From Helicobacter sp. 12S02634-8 (GTDB taxonomy: Bacteria; Campylobacterota; Campylobacteria; Campylobacterales; Helicobacteraceae), in contig NZ_MLAP01000011.1 of the NCBI RefSeq assembly GCF_002272865.1, forward strand, positions 1 to 58,401: DNA of 58,401 nt, in the 5' to 3' direction. A model generated the notes under the pieces. The model searched no databases, was not told where the DNA came from, and saw only the letters and a list, made by a program, of their open reading frames with translations. Below, in pieces: positions 47,485 to 58,401 of the stretch; the stretch's first letter is position 1, and each line of letters starts with the position of its first letter. The position numbers were made by a program, and so were the translations under genes.

Positions 47485-48996
47485 TTAGGTTCTTCTATAA
47501 CTCAGTGCTTCTAAGATATGGGGCTTTTCAATCAGCGCACTCCCATCGAGGTCTGCAATCGTGCGCGCAAGCTTTTTGATCTTATGGACAGAGCGCTCAG
47601 AGAGTCCAAATCGCCCGATGGCTTGTGATAGGAGCGTTTGAGTGCTTTGGGTGAGATGACAGAATTGTTCGATTTCTCTTTCATCGAGCTTGCCATTGAG
47701 ATGTTTTTGCCCGCGGGCCATTTGGATTTTAAAGACTTCAAAGACTCTTTGCTGCATTTGTTGGGAGGAAATCGAGCCTTGGGCGTTTTCTTGGGGTTCG
47801 TCCATCTGCACAAACAAATCAATGCGATCCAAAAACGGCTCACTCAAGCGATTTTTATACGCAAGGATTTCTTTGTCTAAACAGCGGCAAGTCCTGTGCT
47901 TAGAGAGGAGATTCCCGCAAGGGCAGGGGTTTTGCGCACCGATAAAAAGAAACGAGGTGTCATATTCTATCTTGCTATGGACGCGCGAAACTGATAGTTT
48001 GTTGTTTTCTAATGGCTCGCGCAAGGACTCAAGAATATCTTTTTTGAAATGGGGCAGTTCATCAAAAAACAAAATGCCATTATGGGCTAAAGCGACCTCA
48101 CCGGGCTTGGGCTCACTCTGTGTAGCAGAGCCTAATATGCTTGATTTGGACGCGCTTTGATGGGGGTTACGGAAGCTTCTTGCAGGGCTATAGCAGGCTT
48201 CTTGATTGCTTAAGGTTTGGAGCTTGACAGATGCGATCATTTCTTGGATACTCAAAGGGGGCAGAATATAGCGCATGCGTTTGGCAATCATACTTTTGCC
48301 ACAACCCGGACTCCCCTCAAAGATGATATTATGGAAACCACTCGCAGCTATCAAAGCAGCGCGCTTGGCGATCTCTTGGCCTTTGACTTCAGAAAAATCA
48401 AGCTCAAAAGTATCCAGATAATAATAAAGCTCGTTGTTGATAGAAAGCGAGCTAAAATGCAGTTCTTTGGTGTAGGTATCAGGCAGAGGGGTGGGTTGCT
48501 TGATGATTTCTAGGGCTTGATTGATGTGATTGGCATAATAGAAATTGAGATTGGGGATCAGACAAAAGAGGTCTTTGCCTCCCTCAGGGACGATGACATT
48601 GGCCTTTGGGTGTATCAGCGCTATGTCTAAAAGCAAAGAATAGATACTATCGTTGTGCTTGATTTTGCCATCAAGACCTAATTCTCCAAAGGCAAACCAC
48701 TCTTTTGGGGCGACATTTTCTTTTTGTAAGGCAATCAAAATAGCAATGGGTAAATCAAAATGGCTACCATTTTTGGGGAGGTCTGAGGGGGAGAGATTGA
48801 CAACGATTTTAAGAGGGGGGAAAGTGAAGCCATTATTTTGCAAGGCAGAATGCACCCTTTGCTTGGCCTCTTGGATTGCGTTATTGACAAGCCCTGATAT
48901 CACAAACCCCGGGAGTGCGCGGCTAAAACTCACCTCTACTTCTACGATCTGCGCTGAAGTCCCAAGCTTAGTCGCGCACAAAATCTTATTGACCAT
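47485..48996 (-). CDS. comM: ComM, MCM-like AAA+ helicase (Mg-chelatase subunit D/I family)
   Basis: 503 residues from the ATG at 48996 (a TTG one codon earlier is also open). N-terminal Lon-like domain (FSRALPGFVISGL; FTFPPLKIVVNLSPSDL), Walker A GSPGCGKSM at about 229-236, Walker B FFDELPHF, and a Cys/zinc knuckle (NPCPCGNLLSKHRTCRC). Speeds branch migration in natural transformation. Gene order with cadA and def matches H. pylori. Confidence 0.93.
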   Translation of the reverse strand: MVNKILCATKLGTSAQIVEVEVSFSRALPGFVISGLVNNAIQEAKQRVHSALQNNGFTFPPLKIVVNLSPSDLPKNGSHFDLPIAILIALQKENVAPKEWFAFGELGLDGKIKHNDSIYSLLLDIALIHPKANVIVPEGGKDLFCLIPNLNFYYANHINQALEIIKQPTPLPDTYTKELHFSSLSINNELYYYLDTFELDFSEVKGQEIAKRAALIAASGFHNIIFEGSPGCGKSMIAKRMRYILPPLSIQEMIASVKLQTLSNQEACYSPARSFRNPHQSASKSSILGSATQSEPKPGEVALAHNGILFFDELPHFKKDILESLREPLENNKLSVSRVHSKIEYDTSFLFIGAQNPCPCGNLLSKHRTCRCLDKEILAYKNRLSEPFLDRIDLFVQMDEPQENAQGSISSQQMQQRVFEVFKIQMARGQKHLNGKLDEREIEQFCHLTQSTQTLLSQAIGRFGLSERSVHKIKKLARTIADLDGSALIEKPHILEALSYRRT

Positions 48997-49015
48997 CAAA
49001 TCCCTCTTTCACTGC

Positions 49016-49534
49016 CTATTTTAGCTCTTTTCGGGCTTTTTTGAGTTCTTTTTCAAATTTTTTGCGTTTTAAGATGGGGAGTTTATCGACAAACAAAATA
49101 CCATTGAGATGATCGATTTCGTGCTGGATAGCAATCGCTAAGAGCCCATCGCCTGCAAGAATCTTTTTCTCTCCAAAGCGGTCTTGATAAGCAAGAGTGA
49201 TAGCTGCAAAACGTTCGACTTCTTCATAAAACTCTGGCACAGACAAACAGCCCTCATTCCACTTAGTTGCACCCTCTTGTTTTAAAAATACGGGATTGAT
49301 AATCTCTAAGAGATCTTCTTTGTGCTGGGTGTCATCTTCTCTGGGGAGATTGATGAGTAAAATCCGTTTTTGTATGCCGACTTGGATTGCTGCAAGCCCG
49401 ATACCATTTCTAGCACGCATTGTTTCATACATATCATCTAAAAGCTGGTGCAAGTCTGCATCAAAGCTTTCGACTTCTTGGGAAACTTTTTTGAGCGTTG
49501 GGTTTGGGTATTTTAGGATCTCTAAAATAGCCAT
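49016..49534 (-). CDS. def: Peptide deformylase
   Basis: 172 residues from the ATG at 49534. All motifs are present: [17 protein letters not shown] and [12 protein letters not shown], with the metal-binding Cys, and two His. Removes the formyl group from new proteins. The GTG two codons earlier is overlapped by the upstream stop, so ATG is preferred. Followed by a 20-bp gap to comM. Confidence 0.96.
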   Translation of the reverse strand: MAILEILKYPNPTLKKVSQEVESFDADLHQLLDDMYETMRARNGIGLAAIQVGIQKRILLINLPREDDTQHKEDLLEIINPVFLKQEGATKWNEGCLSVPEFYEEVERFAAITLAYQDRFGEKKILAGDGLLAIAIQHEIDHLNGILFVDKLPILKRKKFEKELKKARKELK

Positions 49535-49536
49535 TA

Positions 49537-50622
49537 TCACCGATCCTCAGGGCATATTTCATAATCAGTCTGCTTGTCTAAAGACACTTGAAGGGCATCG
49601 AGTGCTGCTTTGAGCGAGCTTTCTGCGTTTCTTGTCGGAGTGATTTTAGCAATCCCCACACAGACATCAAGTGTTATATCTCTATCGCCTAAAAATATAT
49701 TTGTTGATTTCACTGAGTTAGCAAAGCGATCTGTGGCCTTGATAGCACTATCAAGATCAGAATATTTCAGTCCAATACCAAACACCCCATCGCCCAAATA
49801 GCCGATAAAGTCGCTTCTTCGAGAGTTTTTAAGCAGGAGTTTGGATACGGTTTTGAGTAAGATAATCAGAGTGGATTTTTCTTGAGTTTTTTCTTGGATA
49901 TGTTGAGAGAGTGCCATCACTAAGATACTTGAAGAGTGTCGGAATTCTTCCATTAATTTGGTTTCTTTTTCAATGAGATTGCTAAAATAACGGCGATTAT
50001 ATACGCCAAATCGTGAGTCATAGATTGTATTTTGATTGATATCTGTGATTGTTTTGGCAGTTTTTGCATAGAGATTTTTGATCTGAGAGAGTTGGGTGGC
50101 TGTGATGGAATTGATTTTTTCAATATCTTTGACAAAAAGCGTTGTTGCGTTGCTTAGGGCTATTTTATTATTATCGATTTTTTCAATGCCTTTGATGTGT
50201 CTATCAGTCATTGCTTGCATGAGTTGGAGATTTTTATAAAGTATGGCGATAAAATCAAGCATTTGTTTGATGTTTTTGAACCCATCTTTCACGCTTTTTT
50301 CAAAGGCTATAGCGTGTTCTTCGCCAAAGGATTGGAGATTGATAGCGTTTTGAATTTTTTGCTTGAAATTACCCTCTTCTTTTTCGAGCAAACGTTCAAA
50401 ATAAAGCTGATAGTTTGCAGGCAAAGGTGTTAAATCTTCTTCTTCAAGCTGCTTGAGCGTGTTTTGAGCAATTTCATTGACCCGCACGGTGACTTGGTCT
50501 TCTAAAATGCGGTCCCTTTCCTCATCGTTTTTTGTATCAGAGGTTTCTGGCTCTAATTTCCCAAAAAAAACATTGCTGCCAAATTCGGGATCTTGTTCTG
50601 TTTGTTCTTTTGAGTTTCCCAT
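49537..50622 (-). CDS. Degenerate GGDEF-domain protein
   Basis: 361 residues. The first 195 residues are charged helices, probably coiled coil. From about 204 a GGDEF-type domain begins ([12 protein letters not shown], like 'GLYNRRYF'), but the signature at 276-281 reads YLGDGVF instead of GGDEF. No I-site RxxD with correct spacing is clear. So it may be inactive as a cyclase and act as a sensor or scaffold. Inserted between def and clpP, which are adjacent in H. pylori. Confidence 0.78.
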   Translation of the reverse strand: MGNSKEQTEQDPEFGSNVFFGKLEPETSDTKNDEERDRILEDQVTVRVNEIAQNTLKQLEEEDLTPLPANYQLYFERLLEKEEGNFKQKIQNAINLQSFGEEHAIAFEKSVKDGFKNIKQMLDFIAILYKNLQLMQAMTDRHIKGIEKIDNNKIALSNATTLFVKDIEKINSITATQLSQIKNLYAKTAKTITDINQNTIYDSRFGVYNRRYFSNLIEKETKLMEEFRHSSSILVMALSQHIQEKTQEKSTLIILLKTVSKLLLKNSRRSDFIGYLGDGVFGIGLKYSDLDSAIKATDRFANSVKSTNIFLGDRDITLDVCVGIAKITPTRNAESSLKAALDALQVSLDKQTDYEICPEDR

Positions 50623-50643
50623 AAATATACTTTCTTTTCGAGC

Positions 50644-51231
50644 TTATTTTAGACTTTTTTCAAGTACTTTATCAATGATACCATATTCTTTGGCCTCTTT
50701 AGCACTCATGAAAAAATCCCTTTCAGTATCTTGCGCGATTTTCTTGAGTGTCTGGCCTGTATTTTTAGACATGATTTCATTGAGGATACTTTTGAGTCGT
50801 AAAATTTCTTTGGCTTGGATTTCAATATCGCTTGCTTGTCCTTGGGCCCCGCCGAGTGGTTGGTGGATCATGATGCGAGAGTTGGGGAGGGAATAGCGCT
50901 TGCCCTTTGCCCCACAACTCAGCAAAAACGCCCCTGCTGATGCGGCTTGTCCGATACAAATCGTGCAAATATCAGGGCGAATATAATGCATTGTATCATA
51001 GATACTGAACGCACTTGTGATCACTCCACCAGGGGAATTGATATAGAGATTGATGTCTTTTTCAGGGTCTTCAGCTTCTAAAAAAAGGAGTTGCGCGACA
51101 ATTGAAGAGGCCACTGCATCATTGATTTCTCCACTCAAAAGGATAATGCGATCTTTGAGAAGTCTTGAGTAAATATCATAGCTTCGCTCACCTCTGCCTG
51201 TTTTTTCAATCACATAGGGTATATAATTCAT
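50644..51231 (-). CDS. clpP: ATP-dependent Clp protease, proteolytic subunit
   Basis: 195 residues from the ATG at 51231, which overlaps the tig stop (TGATG). Catalytic Ser in [11 protein letters not shown] (Ser98) and His in [10 protein letters not shown] (His123), with the expected Asp near the C-terminus (KDTERD-like QDTERDFFM). Full length. Works with ClpX/ClpA in protein turnover. Same order as in H. pylori: tig-clpP-(extra gene)-def. Confidence 0.96.
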   Translation of the reverse strand: MNYIPYVIEKTGRGERSYDIYSRLLKDRIILLSGEINDAVASSIVAQLLFLEAEDPEKDINLYINSPGGVITSAFSIYDTMHYIRPDICTICIGQAASAGAFLLSCGAKGKRYSLPNSRIMIHQPLGGAQGQASDIEIQAKEILRLKSILNEIMSKNTGQTLKKIAQDTERDFFMSAKEAKEYGIIDKVLEKSLK

Positions 51232-52628
51232 CACTCTGCCTTAGCTTTTGGTTTTTTAGCGCTTGGACTGGTTTTTTCATTAGCTGCAGGACTGGCCTTT
51301 TGGGTGGGGGTGGTTTCGGGCTTTTTGGTTGTTTCTTGGAGCTTTTTGTCTAACAAATGCGCGAGCAGCTTGTCTTCTACCATTGCCATTTTGATAGCAG
51401 GGAACATATTATTTTGCTTGTAATATTCGATAACTTCTTTGGGGTCTTGGCGATTCATCATCGCTTCATAATACACCGTTTGGAGCACTTCATTATCTTC
51501 AACACGGACATTTTCTTGCTTTGAGAGTGCGTCAATGATAAAAGTGATTTTTACACTTTTTTGCGCGTCTTTACGGAAGCTTTCGCGCTTTTCTTGTGCT
51601 TTTTTAGCGTCAGCCTTGAGGCTTTCGAGCTCTTTAGGGTCTAGGGTGTGGAGTGAGTTTCTGAAAAGCAAATCCATTTCTTGTTCGACAATCAAATCAG
51701 GGAGATCAAAATCAAATGTTGCATTGAAATTTTCGATCAATTTTTCTTTGAGCTCTTCGTTATAGAGTTTGGTTTTTGCTTCAAGCTCTAGTTGTTCTTT
51801 GATTTTTGTTTCAAGCAGCTCTTTGGAGGGGGCTGATTCTTGTGGGAGCAAGGATTGAATCAATGTGTCATCGATTTTTGGCTTGTCTTTGTATTGGATT
51901 TTATTGACCTTGACTTTAAAGGTGGCAGGTTTGCCTGCTAGGGCTTGTGCGTGGTAGCTTTCTGGGAATTTGACTGCGATTTCTTTTTCTTCGCCAACGC
52001 CTAAGCCCATGAGCGCTTCTTCAAAGCCAGGTATGAACTGCCCACTTCCAATGAGCAAATCAAAGCCCTCGCCCTTTCCTCCCTCAAAGCTATTCCCATC
52101 GATAAAGCCCTCAAAGTCGATATTAGCCACATCATCTTTTGTGATTTTTCTGTCTTTTTTTGCTTCAATGAGTGGGGTTTTTGCAAGGGCAAGTTCGTGG
52201 AGCCTTGTCTGGACTTCTTTGTCGCTGATGGCTTTGAGCTTGACCTCTGGCACACAGCTAGCCACCCCCTCAAGGCTAAAATCAGGTTTTAGACTGATTT
52301 TTATCTCGACATCAATGCTTGTATCGCTTTTGTCAAATTTTGTGATGATAGGATCGCCGATAATCTCTTGAGTATTGAGCCCCATTTCTTTGAGCGCAAG
52401 CCCTAAAACCTCTTCCACAGCTTCTTTTTGTGCTTCTTGTTCGATACTATCTTTATAGCGGGATTTGACGATATTTAAAGGGACTTTTCCTTTTCTGAAT
52501 CCATCGATTTTGAGCGTTTTGGCGATTTTATTCGCTACTTTGTTGTGCTTGTTTTCTAAATCTTTTAAAAGCAGTTGCGTGCTTACAGATGCATTCGCAG
52601 AGTTGAGTCTTTTTGTCTGTAAATTCAT
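51231..52628 (-). CDS. tig: Trigger factor
   Basis: 465 residues, slightly longer than the E. coli protein (432). Ribosome-binding loop [16 protein letters not shown] near residue 45; FKBP domain ([40 protein letters not shown]); C-terminal helical cradle. The last 35 residues are a Lys/Pro/Ser-rich tail not needed for the fold. Ribosome-associated chaperone and prolyl isomerase. Divergent from fliI with 84 bp between. Confidence 0.95.
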   Translation of the reverse strand: MNLQTKRLNSANASVSTQLLLKDLENKHNKVANKIAKTLKIDGFRKGKVPLNIVKSRYKDSIEQEAQKEAVEEVLGLALKEMGLNTQEIIGDPIITKFDKSDTSIDVEIKISLKPDFSLEGVASCVPEVKLKAISDKEVQTRLHELALAKTPLIEAKKDRKITKDDVANIDFEGFIDGNSFEGGKGEGFDLLIGSGQFIPGFEEALMGLGVGEEKEIAVKFPESYHAQALAGKPATFKVKVNKIQYKDKPKIDDTLIQSLLPQESAPSKELLETKIKEQLELEAKTKLYNEELKEKLIENFNATFDFDLPDLIVEQEMDLLFRNSLHTLDPKELESLKADAKKAQEKRESFRKDAQKSVKITFIIDALSKQENVRVEDNEVLQTVYYEAMMNRQDPKEVIEYYKQNNMFPAIKMAMVEDKLLAHLLDKKLQETTKKPETTPTQKASPAANEKTSPSAKKPKAKAE

Positions 52629-52712
52629 AGAATTCCTTAGCGATATTGAGTATAATTTTGTATTCTAACAAAAATTTCTTTAATAACAAATCAAAATCCC
52701 AAGGGAACTCTT

Positions 52713-54014
52713 ATGTCGCTTGAAGCACTCAAAGCAAGACTCAAAGAAAATATCAACCTCTCCCCCCAATATGGCACGATCAAAAAAGTTGCTCCCAATA
52801 TCGTATATGCCGATGGTATCACGCCCTCAGTGGGCGATCTTGTCAGAGTCAAAAAATCCAATGGGAGCGAGTGCTTGGGTATGGTGACTTTGAGTGAAAA
52901 CCACCGATTTGGCTTCACGCCTTTTTCATTTATCGAGGGCTATAAGACAGGCGATAAGGTGATTTTAGAAAAAAAGGGCTTGTCTTTCCCCGTGTCTGAT
53001 AGCCTATTAGGCAGAGTCTTGAACCCCTTAGGTATGCCCATCGATGACAAAGGCCCGATCCAAGCAAGCACGCATATCCCAGTCATCACCCCCCCGATTC
53101 AGGCAATGAAAAGAGGGATTATCGATGAAGTCTTTAGCGTGGGAGTTAGAAGCATTGATGGGCTATTGACTTGCGGGAAAGGGCAGAAAATGGGTATTTT
53201 TGCTGGCTCTGGTGTGGGTAAATCTACATTGATGGGTATGATTGTCAAGGGCTGTGTTGCCCCTATCAAGGTAGTTGCGCTCATTGGCGAAAGGGGGCGG
53301 GAAGTCCCTGAATTTATCCAAAAAAATCTCAATGGCGACCTCAAAGACACCGTATTGATTGTAGCCACTAGCGATGATTCAGCTTTAATGCGTAAATATG
53401 GCGCGTTTTGTGCGATGGCAGTGGCAGAATATTTCAAAAATCAAGGCAGAGATGTGCTGTTTATTATGGATTCTGTTACGCGTTTTGCCATGGCCCAAAG
53501 AGAGATCGGGCTAGCGCTTGGCGAACCTCCCACAACAAAGGGCTATCCACCCTCCGTGCTCTCTCTCCTCCCTCAGCTCATGGAGCGCGCAGGCAAAGAA
53601 GAGGGCAAGGGCTCTATCACAGCATTTTTTACCGTTCTTGTCGAGGGTGATGATCTCTCTGATCCTATCGCTGATCAAGCGCGCAGTATTTTAGATGGAC
53701 ATATCGTGCTGAGTCGTGAGCTTACAGATTATGGCATATTCCCGCCCATCAATATCCTCAGCTCAGCCTCCAGACTCACCAATGACATCACCACCCCCAA
53801 GCACAGAGAAGCGATCCGCAAATTCCGCCGCCTTTATGCACTTTTAAAGGAAAATGAAATCTTAATTCGTATCGGTTCTTATCAAAAAGGCTTTGATCCT
53901 GAGCTGGATTTAGCCATTGAAAAAAAATCTTTGATGGAAGATTTCATCGCGCAGAGTGAGAGCGAAAAAATTCCTTATGCACAAAGTGTAGAAAAATTAA
54001 TAAATATAATGTAG
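52713..54014 (+). CDS. fliI: Flagellar export ATPase
   Basis: 433 residues. Walker A GSGVGKSTLMGM, Walker B VLFIMDSVTRFAMAQREIGL, and the ATPase signature SILDGHIVLSRELTDYGIFP. Hexameric ATPase of the flagellar type III export system. AAGGGAAC before ATG, with a TATAAT-like box at about 52650. Stands apart from other flagellar genes, as is normal in Helicobacter. Confidence 0.96.
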   Translation: MSLEALKARLKENINLSPQYGTIKKVAPNIVYADGITPSVGDLVRVKKSNGSECLGMVTLSENHRFGFTPFSFIEGYKTGDKVILEKKGLSFPVSDSLLGRVLNPLGMPIDDKGPIQASTHIPVITPPIQAMKRGIIDEVFSVGVRSIDGLLTCGKGQKMGIFAGSGVGKSTLMGMIVKGCVAPIKVVALIGERGREVPEFIQKNLNGDLKDTVLIVATSDDSALMRKYGAFCAMAVAEYFKNQGRDVLFIMDSVTRFAMAQREIGLALGEPPTTKGYPPSVLSLLPQLMERAGKEEGKGSITAFFTVLVEGDDLSDPIADQARSILDGHIVLSRELTDYGIFPPINILSSASRLTNDITTPKHREAIRKFRRLYALLKENEILIRIGSYQKGFDPELDLAIEKKSLMEDFIAQSESEKIPYAQSVEKLINIM

Positions 54015-54046
54015 AATTGCCACCTTTAAAACTAAAACTTTATTGA

Positions 54047-55315
<1,269 letters not shown>

Positions 55316-55342
55316 TGCAAAGCGTTTGCAAAAGGAAGAACA

Positions 55343-56323
55343 ATGGCAAAAAATGATTTGATCGGTGGCGCACTTTGGGATGCGTATTCAAATAAAGTCA
55401 GTCAGAGAATGGACAACCCCACACACTTAGGTGTCCTCACAGAAAATGACGCACAGGCTAAAAATGCTAAGCTGATTGTAGCTGATTATGGTGCTGAAGC
55501 TTGCGGAGATGCAGTGCGATTGTATTGGCTAGTGGATAAAGATGATGTGATTATTGATGCGAGGTTTAAAAGCTTTGGCTGTGGCACAGCGATTGCTAGC
55601 TCGGATATGATGGTAGAGCTTTGTTTGGGCAAGAAAGTCCAAGACGCAGTGAAAATCACTAACCTAGATGTCGAGAGGGCTTTGCGCGATGAGCCAGATA
55701 CCCCTGCTGTCCCTGGTCAGAAAATGCACTGCTCTGTCATGGCTTATGATGTGATCAAAAAGGCCGCAGGACTCTATCTAGGCAAGGATGCACAAGATTT
55801 TGAAGATGAAATCATTGTCTGTGAATGCGCTCGCGTGAGCCTTAGCACGATCAGAGAGGTGATTCGTATCAATGACCTCACGACCGTGGAAGAAATCACG
55901 AGCTACACCAAGGCAGGGGCGTTCTGCAAGAGCTGTATCCGACCGGGCGGGCACGAAGAGCGCAAATACTATCTCGTGGATATTTTGCGCGATGTGAGGG
56001 CTGAGATGGAAGAAGAAAAGCTCAAAGAAGCAATGCGTAAGCAAGTCAGTGGCGAGCTTTCGTTCAAGGAAATGACAATGGTTCAAAAAGTCAAGGCCGT
56101 TGATAAAACGATCGATGAAACCGTGCGCCCAATGCTGATGATGGACGGAGGGAATATGGAAATTATTGATATCAAAGATACTAGCGATGGCTATATCGAT
56201 ATTTATATCCGCTATATGGGTGCGTGCAATGGCTGTGCGTCTGCAGCTACAGGCACACTCTTTGCTATCGAAAATGTCCTCCAAGAGCATTTAGATAGAA
56301 ATATTCGCGTCCTCCCTATCTGA
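55343..56323 (+). CDS. nifU: Fe-S cluster scaffold protein NifU
   Basis: 326 residues in three parts. N-terminal IscU-like scaffold with Cys in GAEACGDAV, GCGTAIASS and MHCSVMAYD. Central 2Fe-2S ferredoxin-like module (ICECARV-like VCECARVS ... FCKSCIRPGGHEE). C-terminal Nfu domain with CNGC (YMGACNGCASAATGTL). Builds clusters from NifS sulfur. Followed by a clear terminator. Confidence 0.97.
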   Translation: MAKNDLIGGALWDAYSNKVSQRMDNPTHLGVLTENDAQAKNAKLIVADYGAEACGDAVRLYWLVDKDDVIIDARFKSFGCGTAIASSDMMVELCLGKKVQDAVKITNLDVERALRDEPDTPAVPGQKMHCSVMAYDVIKKAAGLYLGKDAQDFEDEIIVCECARVSLSTIREVIRINDLTTVEEITSYTKAGAFCKSCIRPGGHEERKYYLVDILRDVRAEMEEEKLKEAMRKQVSGELSFKEMTMVQKVKAVDKTIDETVRPMLMMDGGNMEIIDIKDTSDGYIDIYIRYMGACNGCASAATGTLFAIENVLQEHLDRNIRVLPI

Positions 56324-56328
56324 TAGCT

Positions 56329-56357
56329 CCCCCTCCCTCTTTGGAAAAAGGAGGGGG
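56329..56357 (+). terminator. Terminator after nifU
   Basis: CCCCCTCC pairs with GGAGGGGG, with an AT-rich loop, right after the nifU stop, followed by ATTTGTGCTTATTTTC. A G/C-rich stem with a T-containing tail fits an intrinsic terminator of the nifSU transcript. Confidence 0.75.
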
Positions 56358-56835
56358 ATTTGTGCTTATTTTCTGCTCTTTCTGTTTTTCTACTTTTGTT
56401 TTGTCTACCCTATCTGTTTTATCTATTTTGTCACGCTCAATGATTGACTTTAATCATTTGGCTTTGCTTGACCTCTGCATATCTGAATACTTTAAAAAGA
56501 TAATCTTTTCTTATCCATATCGCAAACAAAAATACAATTATAGTCATACTCAATCAAATAAGAATAAAAATATTTATCTTTTTAATTGCTCGATAATTTG
56601 AGATGATTGATATTTTTAATCATATTTGTTTTCCTCGCCCAAAAAGAGCCTTTGGAATCATAAATTTGTATGGATACGATCTTGAATATCAGCATATTGC
56701 TATCAAAAAATAAAAAATAATCAATACTATTTATTATTTTATATACATATTAGAGTGTATTGATATTAATTTAAGCTTATTTTAAATAAATTTTGTATTC
56801 AATACTCTGTTTAAAATAATTCAAAAGGATTTTAA
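56358..56835. other. AT-rich promoter region of the autotransporter gene
   Basis: About 480 bp, very AT-rich from 56,450, with no convincing gene; an 86-codon plus-strand frame (56341-56601) overlaps the terminator and looks accidental. TTAAAATAATT-like -10 elements lie just before the autotransporter start. Such long AT-rich leaders are common before Helicobacter outer-membrane genes. Confidence 0.5.
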
Positions 56836-58401
56836 ATGCATACTCCAAACGACAAAACTCCCCAAGCTAGCGCACCCCTAGCTTCTGTGGCGCGGGGGGG
56901 GGGGGGGCGAAATCCCTAAAAAGCCAATTTTCTAAAAATTTCTTATTCCCCATCTCTCTGATCCTCTCAAGTTTGCTTGCTTCGCAAGCTTATGCAGATG
57001 ATACCAACAAGCCGACCCGAACGCACGATAACTTCCAAGGAGAAGTGGTGAGTGTCAATGGCAGCACTGGTATGCCTACAGATAGCACTAAATATTGCGA
57101 TACTTCTGGCTCTAGTAAATGCGTGAGCGTTGTAGTCAATATCCCTTGGGGGAATACTTGGGTCCATCCAAACTTAGCACAACACTATGTCCTCACCCCT
57201 AAAAGTGCTGATGCAGGCACATCAGATACCTATACAATCTATAGAGAAGCCAACGATGCGAGTGGCAATAGCATTTTCAAAAATCCAATCAACAACTTCC
57301 AAGTCCAAATCAACAAAGCAATCCTCAAAGCCCACGATAAAGCCCAAACCACGGTAACAAACGGCTCTTGGGCAAGGTTTACTATCAAAGATGGTATGTT
57401 TCAAGGGGATATCAACCTTGCAGCTGGAGGAGGCTATGGCGGGACAACTTGGATCAGTGCAGAGGGCAGCTATCAAGGCACAGATTCTCCTGATCTCAAA
57501 GGCTATGCTTTAGTCGGAGATATCAAAGACTTGAGCACAAAATTAAATGCGACTTTTAAAAACGACGCAAATTTCAAGGGCACTGTGCGTGTGGGGAATA
57601 ATGCCTATGGCGTTGCAACGGGCACGACAATGACCTTTACAAAATCTTCGATGACAGGGGATATTACCCAGCAAGGTTTGTTTGATAGGGCTTATAATCT
57701 TGATATTTCACAAAATTATACCTTTGATGGCAACTCTTCTAGTAAGGGCTATGCGCTCAAAGGCTATGATGGGAAACTTGCTGAAGTGAATTATTTCTAT
57801 GGACCCCTAACGATGACCTTTAAAGGTGGTGCAAAAGGTTATATTAATCTTTACCAAGACTCTGATACTTGGGACGCTGGAAATAGTGATTGGACTGATA
57901 GCAAGTATCAATCTGTCGGGATCATTAATGTTGAGGGCTCAAACACGCTCCTAGAAGGCAAGATGGAGATGGCAGGGGGGCATAGCCTTACGCTCAATGT
58001 CAAAGACAATGCCACAGCTAAGGTTGAATTTAAGACTTCTCACTCTGCTTATCAACCAGGCGCTAGAGATGCGTATGTGAATATCAGCAATGGTGGGACA
58101 CTCGAGGGCTCAATATCAAGCACAGACCGCACGCATACACAAGTCAATTTAGACAATGGCACGATTATCGGTAATGTGCAAACCAATGGGCGAGGAACAT
58201 ATAATGAGAGCATAAAGACAAAATCTGTCCTCCCAAATGATTCCCTCACAGCCATTGCCTCCACCATCAAGGGTAATATCACTGGTGACCAAAAGGCTGC
58301 GATCACTCTGATTAATTCTGATGTGGGCGATATTGATGAATCCCACACTGCCTCCACACTCACCTTTGCCACAAAACGCCCTACTACCGACTCTAGCAAA
58401 G
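56836..58401 (+). CDS. Hsr-like autotransporter passenger, phase-variable (G14, off), 3' end beyond window
   Basis: The ATG at 56836 has an AAAAGGAT site but meets a stop after 27 codons (MHTPNDKTPQ... then RNP) because of 14 G's at 56894-56907. In the next frame the sequence continues openly to the window end: a signal peptide (FLFPISLILSSLLASQAYA, cut near DDTNK), then a long Gly/Asn/Thr/Ser-rich beta-helix-like passenger with repeated strands (GGTLEGSISSTDRT, NGRGTYNES). 15 G's would join them. This is the layout of large Helicobacter autotransporters such as Hsr of H. mustelae. The barrel would lie beyond 58401. Homology to Hsr itself is inferred. Confidence 0.85.
56894..56907 (+). repeat. 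Poly-G tract (G14) in the autotransporter start
   Basis: Fourteen G's between codon 19 (Ala) and the signal peptide. 12 or 15 G's open the gene; 13 or 14 close it. A typical contingency locus. Confidence 0.95.

Noticed and set aside
53099-53437. Long antisense frames inside fliI, prpE, hemL and other genes
   Set aside because: Shadows of strongly biased codon use in clear genes on the other strand.
56341-56601. 86-codon plus-strand frame after nifU
   Set aside because: Starts inside the terminator, low-complexity AT-rich sequence, no ribosome site.

Overview
The window looks like the chromosome of a Helicobacter species other than H. pylori. The block cadA-comM-def-clpP-tig matches the H. 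pylori and Campylobacter order, and nifS-nifU, hemL, many poly-G phase-variable genes and a long autotransporter all fit the genus. A selenocysteine formate dehydrogenase, purH, a methylcitrate operon and an Hsr-like surface protein point to a non-pylori species, perhaps close to H. mustelae. The species guess is inference.

Region 1, about 1-16,300: one end of a contractile-tailed prophage, all genes on the minus strand. Read in transcription order from the right: tyrosine integrase, a 1.56 kb stretch without genes, a BRO/KilAC antirepressor with a perfect 186-bp internal duplication, a gpW-like joiner, lambda-type portal, a protease-capsid fusion, head completion genes, baseplate J, tail protein I, tail fibre, an RCC1-repeat fibre, a full lysis cassette (holin, lysozyme, overlapping Rz/Rz1), tail sheath, and the first 42 codons of the tail tube, which runs off the window. 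No terminase, baseplate W or spike V gene is seen here.

Region 2, 16,300-22,440: a type I restriction-modification operon (hsdM-hsdS-hsdR) bracketed by near-identical 32-bp direct repeats. hsdM and hsdS each contain a G11 tract that puts them out of frame as read here; losing one G in each restores 525-aa and 400-aa proteins. hsdS also carries three 12-bp TELT repeats in its central spacer, like the TAEL repeats that set recognition spacing in EcoR124. Next door (22,433-23,854) a DUF2972/sulfotransferase-like gene has a G10 tract and is in frame.

Region 3, 23,850-37,050: ordinary chromosome: membrane proteins, AtpZ-like, hemL, yceI, purH, a TehA/SLAC1 channel, miaA, and the methylcitrate operon prpE-B-C-D. 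A divergent unfamiliar HTH gene lies beside prpE, with a palindromic and directly repeated operator-like sequence between them.

Region 4, 37,100-45,111: formate dehydrogenase operon, transcribed fdhN (TorD-like chaperone), fdhM (small Tat protein), fdhA (selenocysteine at an in-frame UGA with a SECIS-like hairpin), fdhB, fdhC, fdhD, and a 567-aa multi-cluster ferredoxin. Region 5, 45,296-56,323: cadA, comM, def, a degenerate GGDEF protein, clpP and tig on the minus strand, then fliI, nifS and nifU on the plus strand. The window ends in an Hsr-like autotransporter whose start is cut from its signal peptide by a G14 tract, so it reads as switched off.
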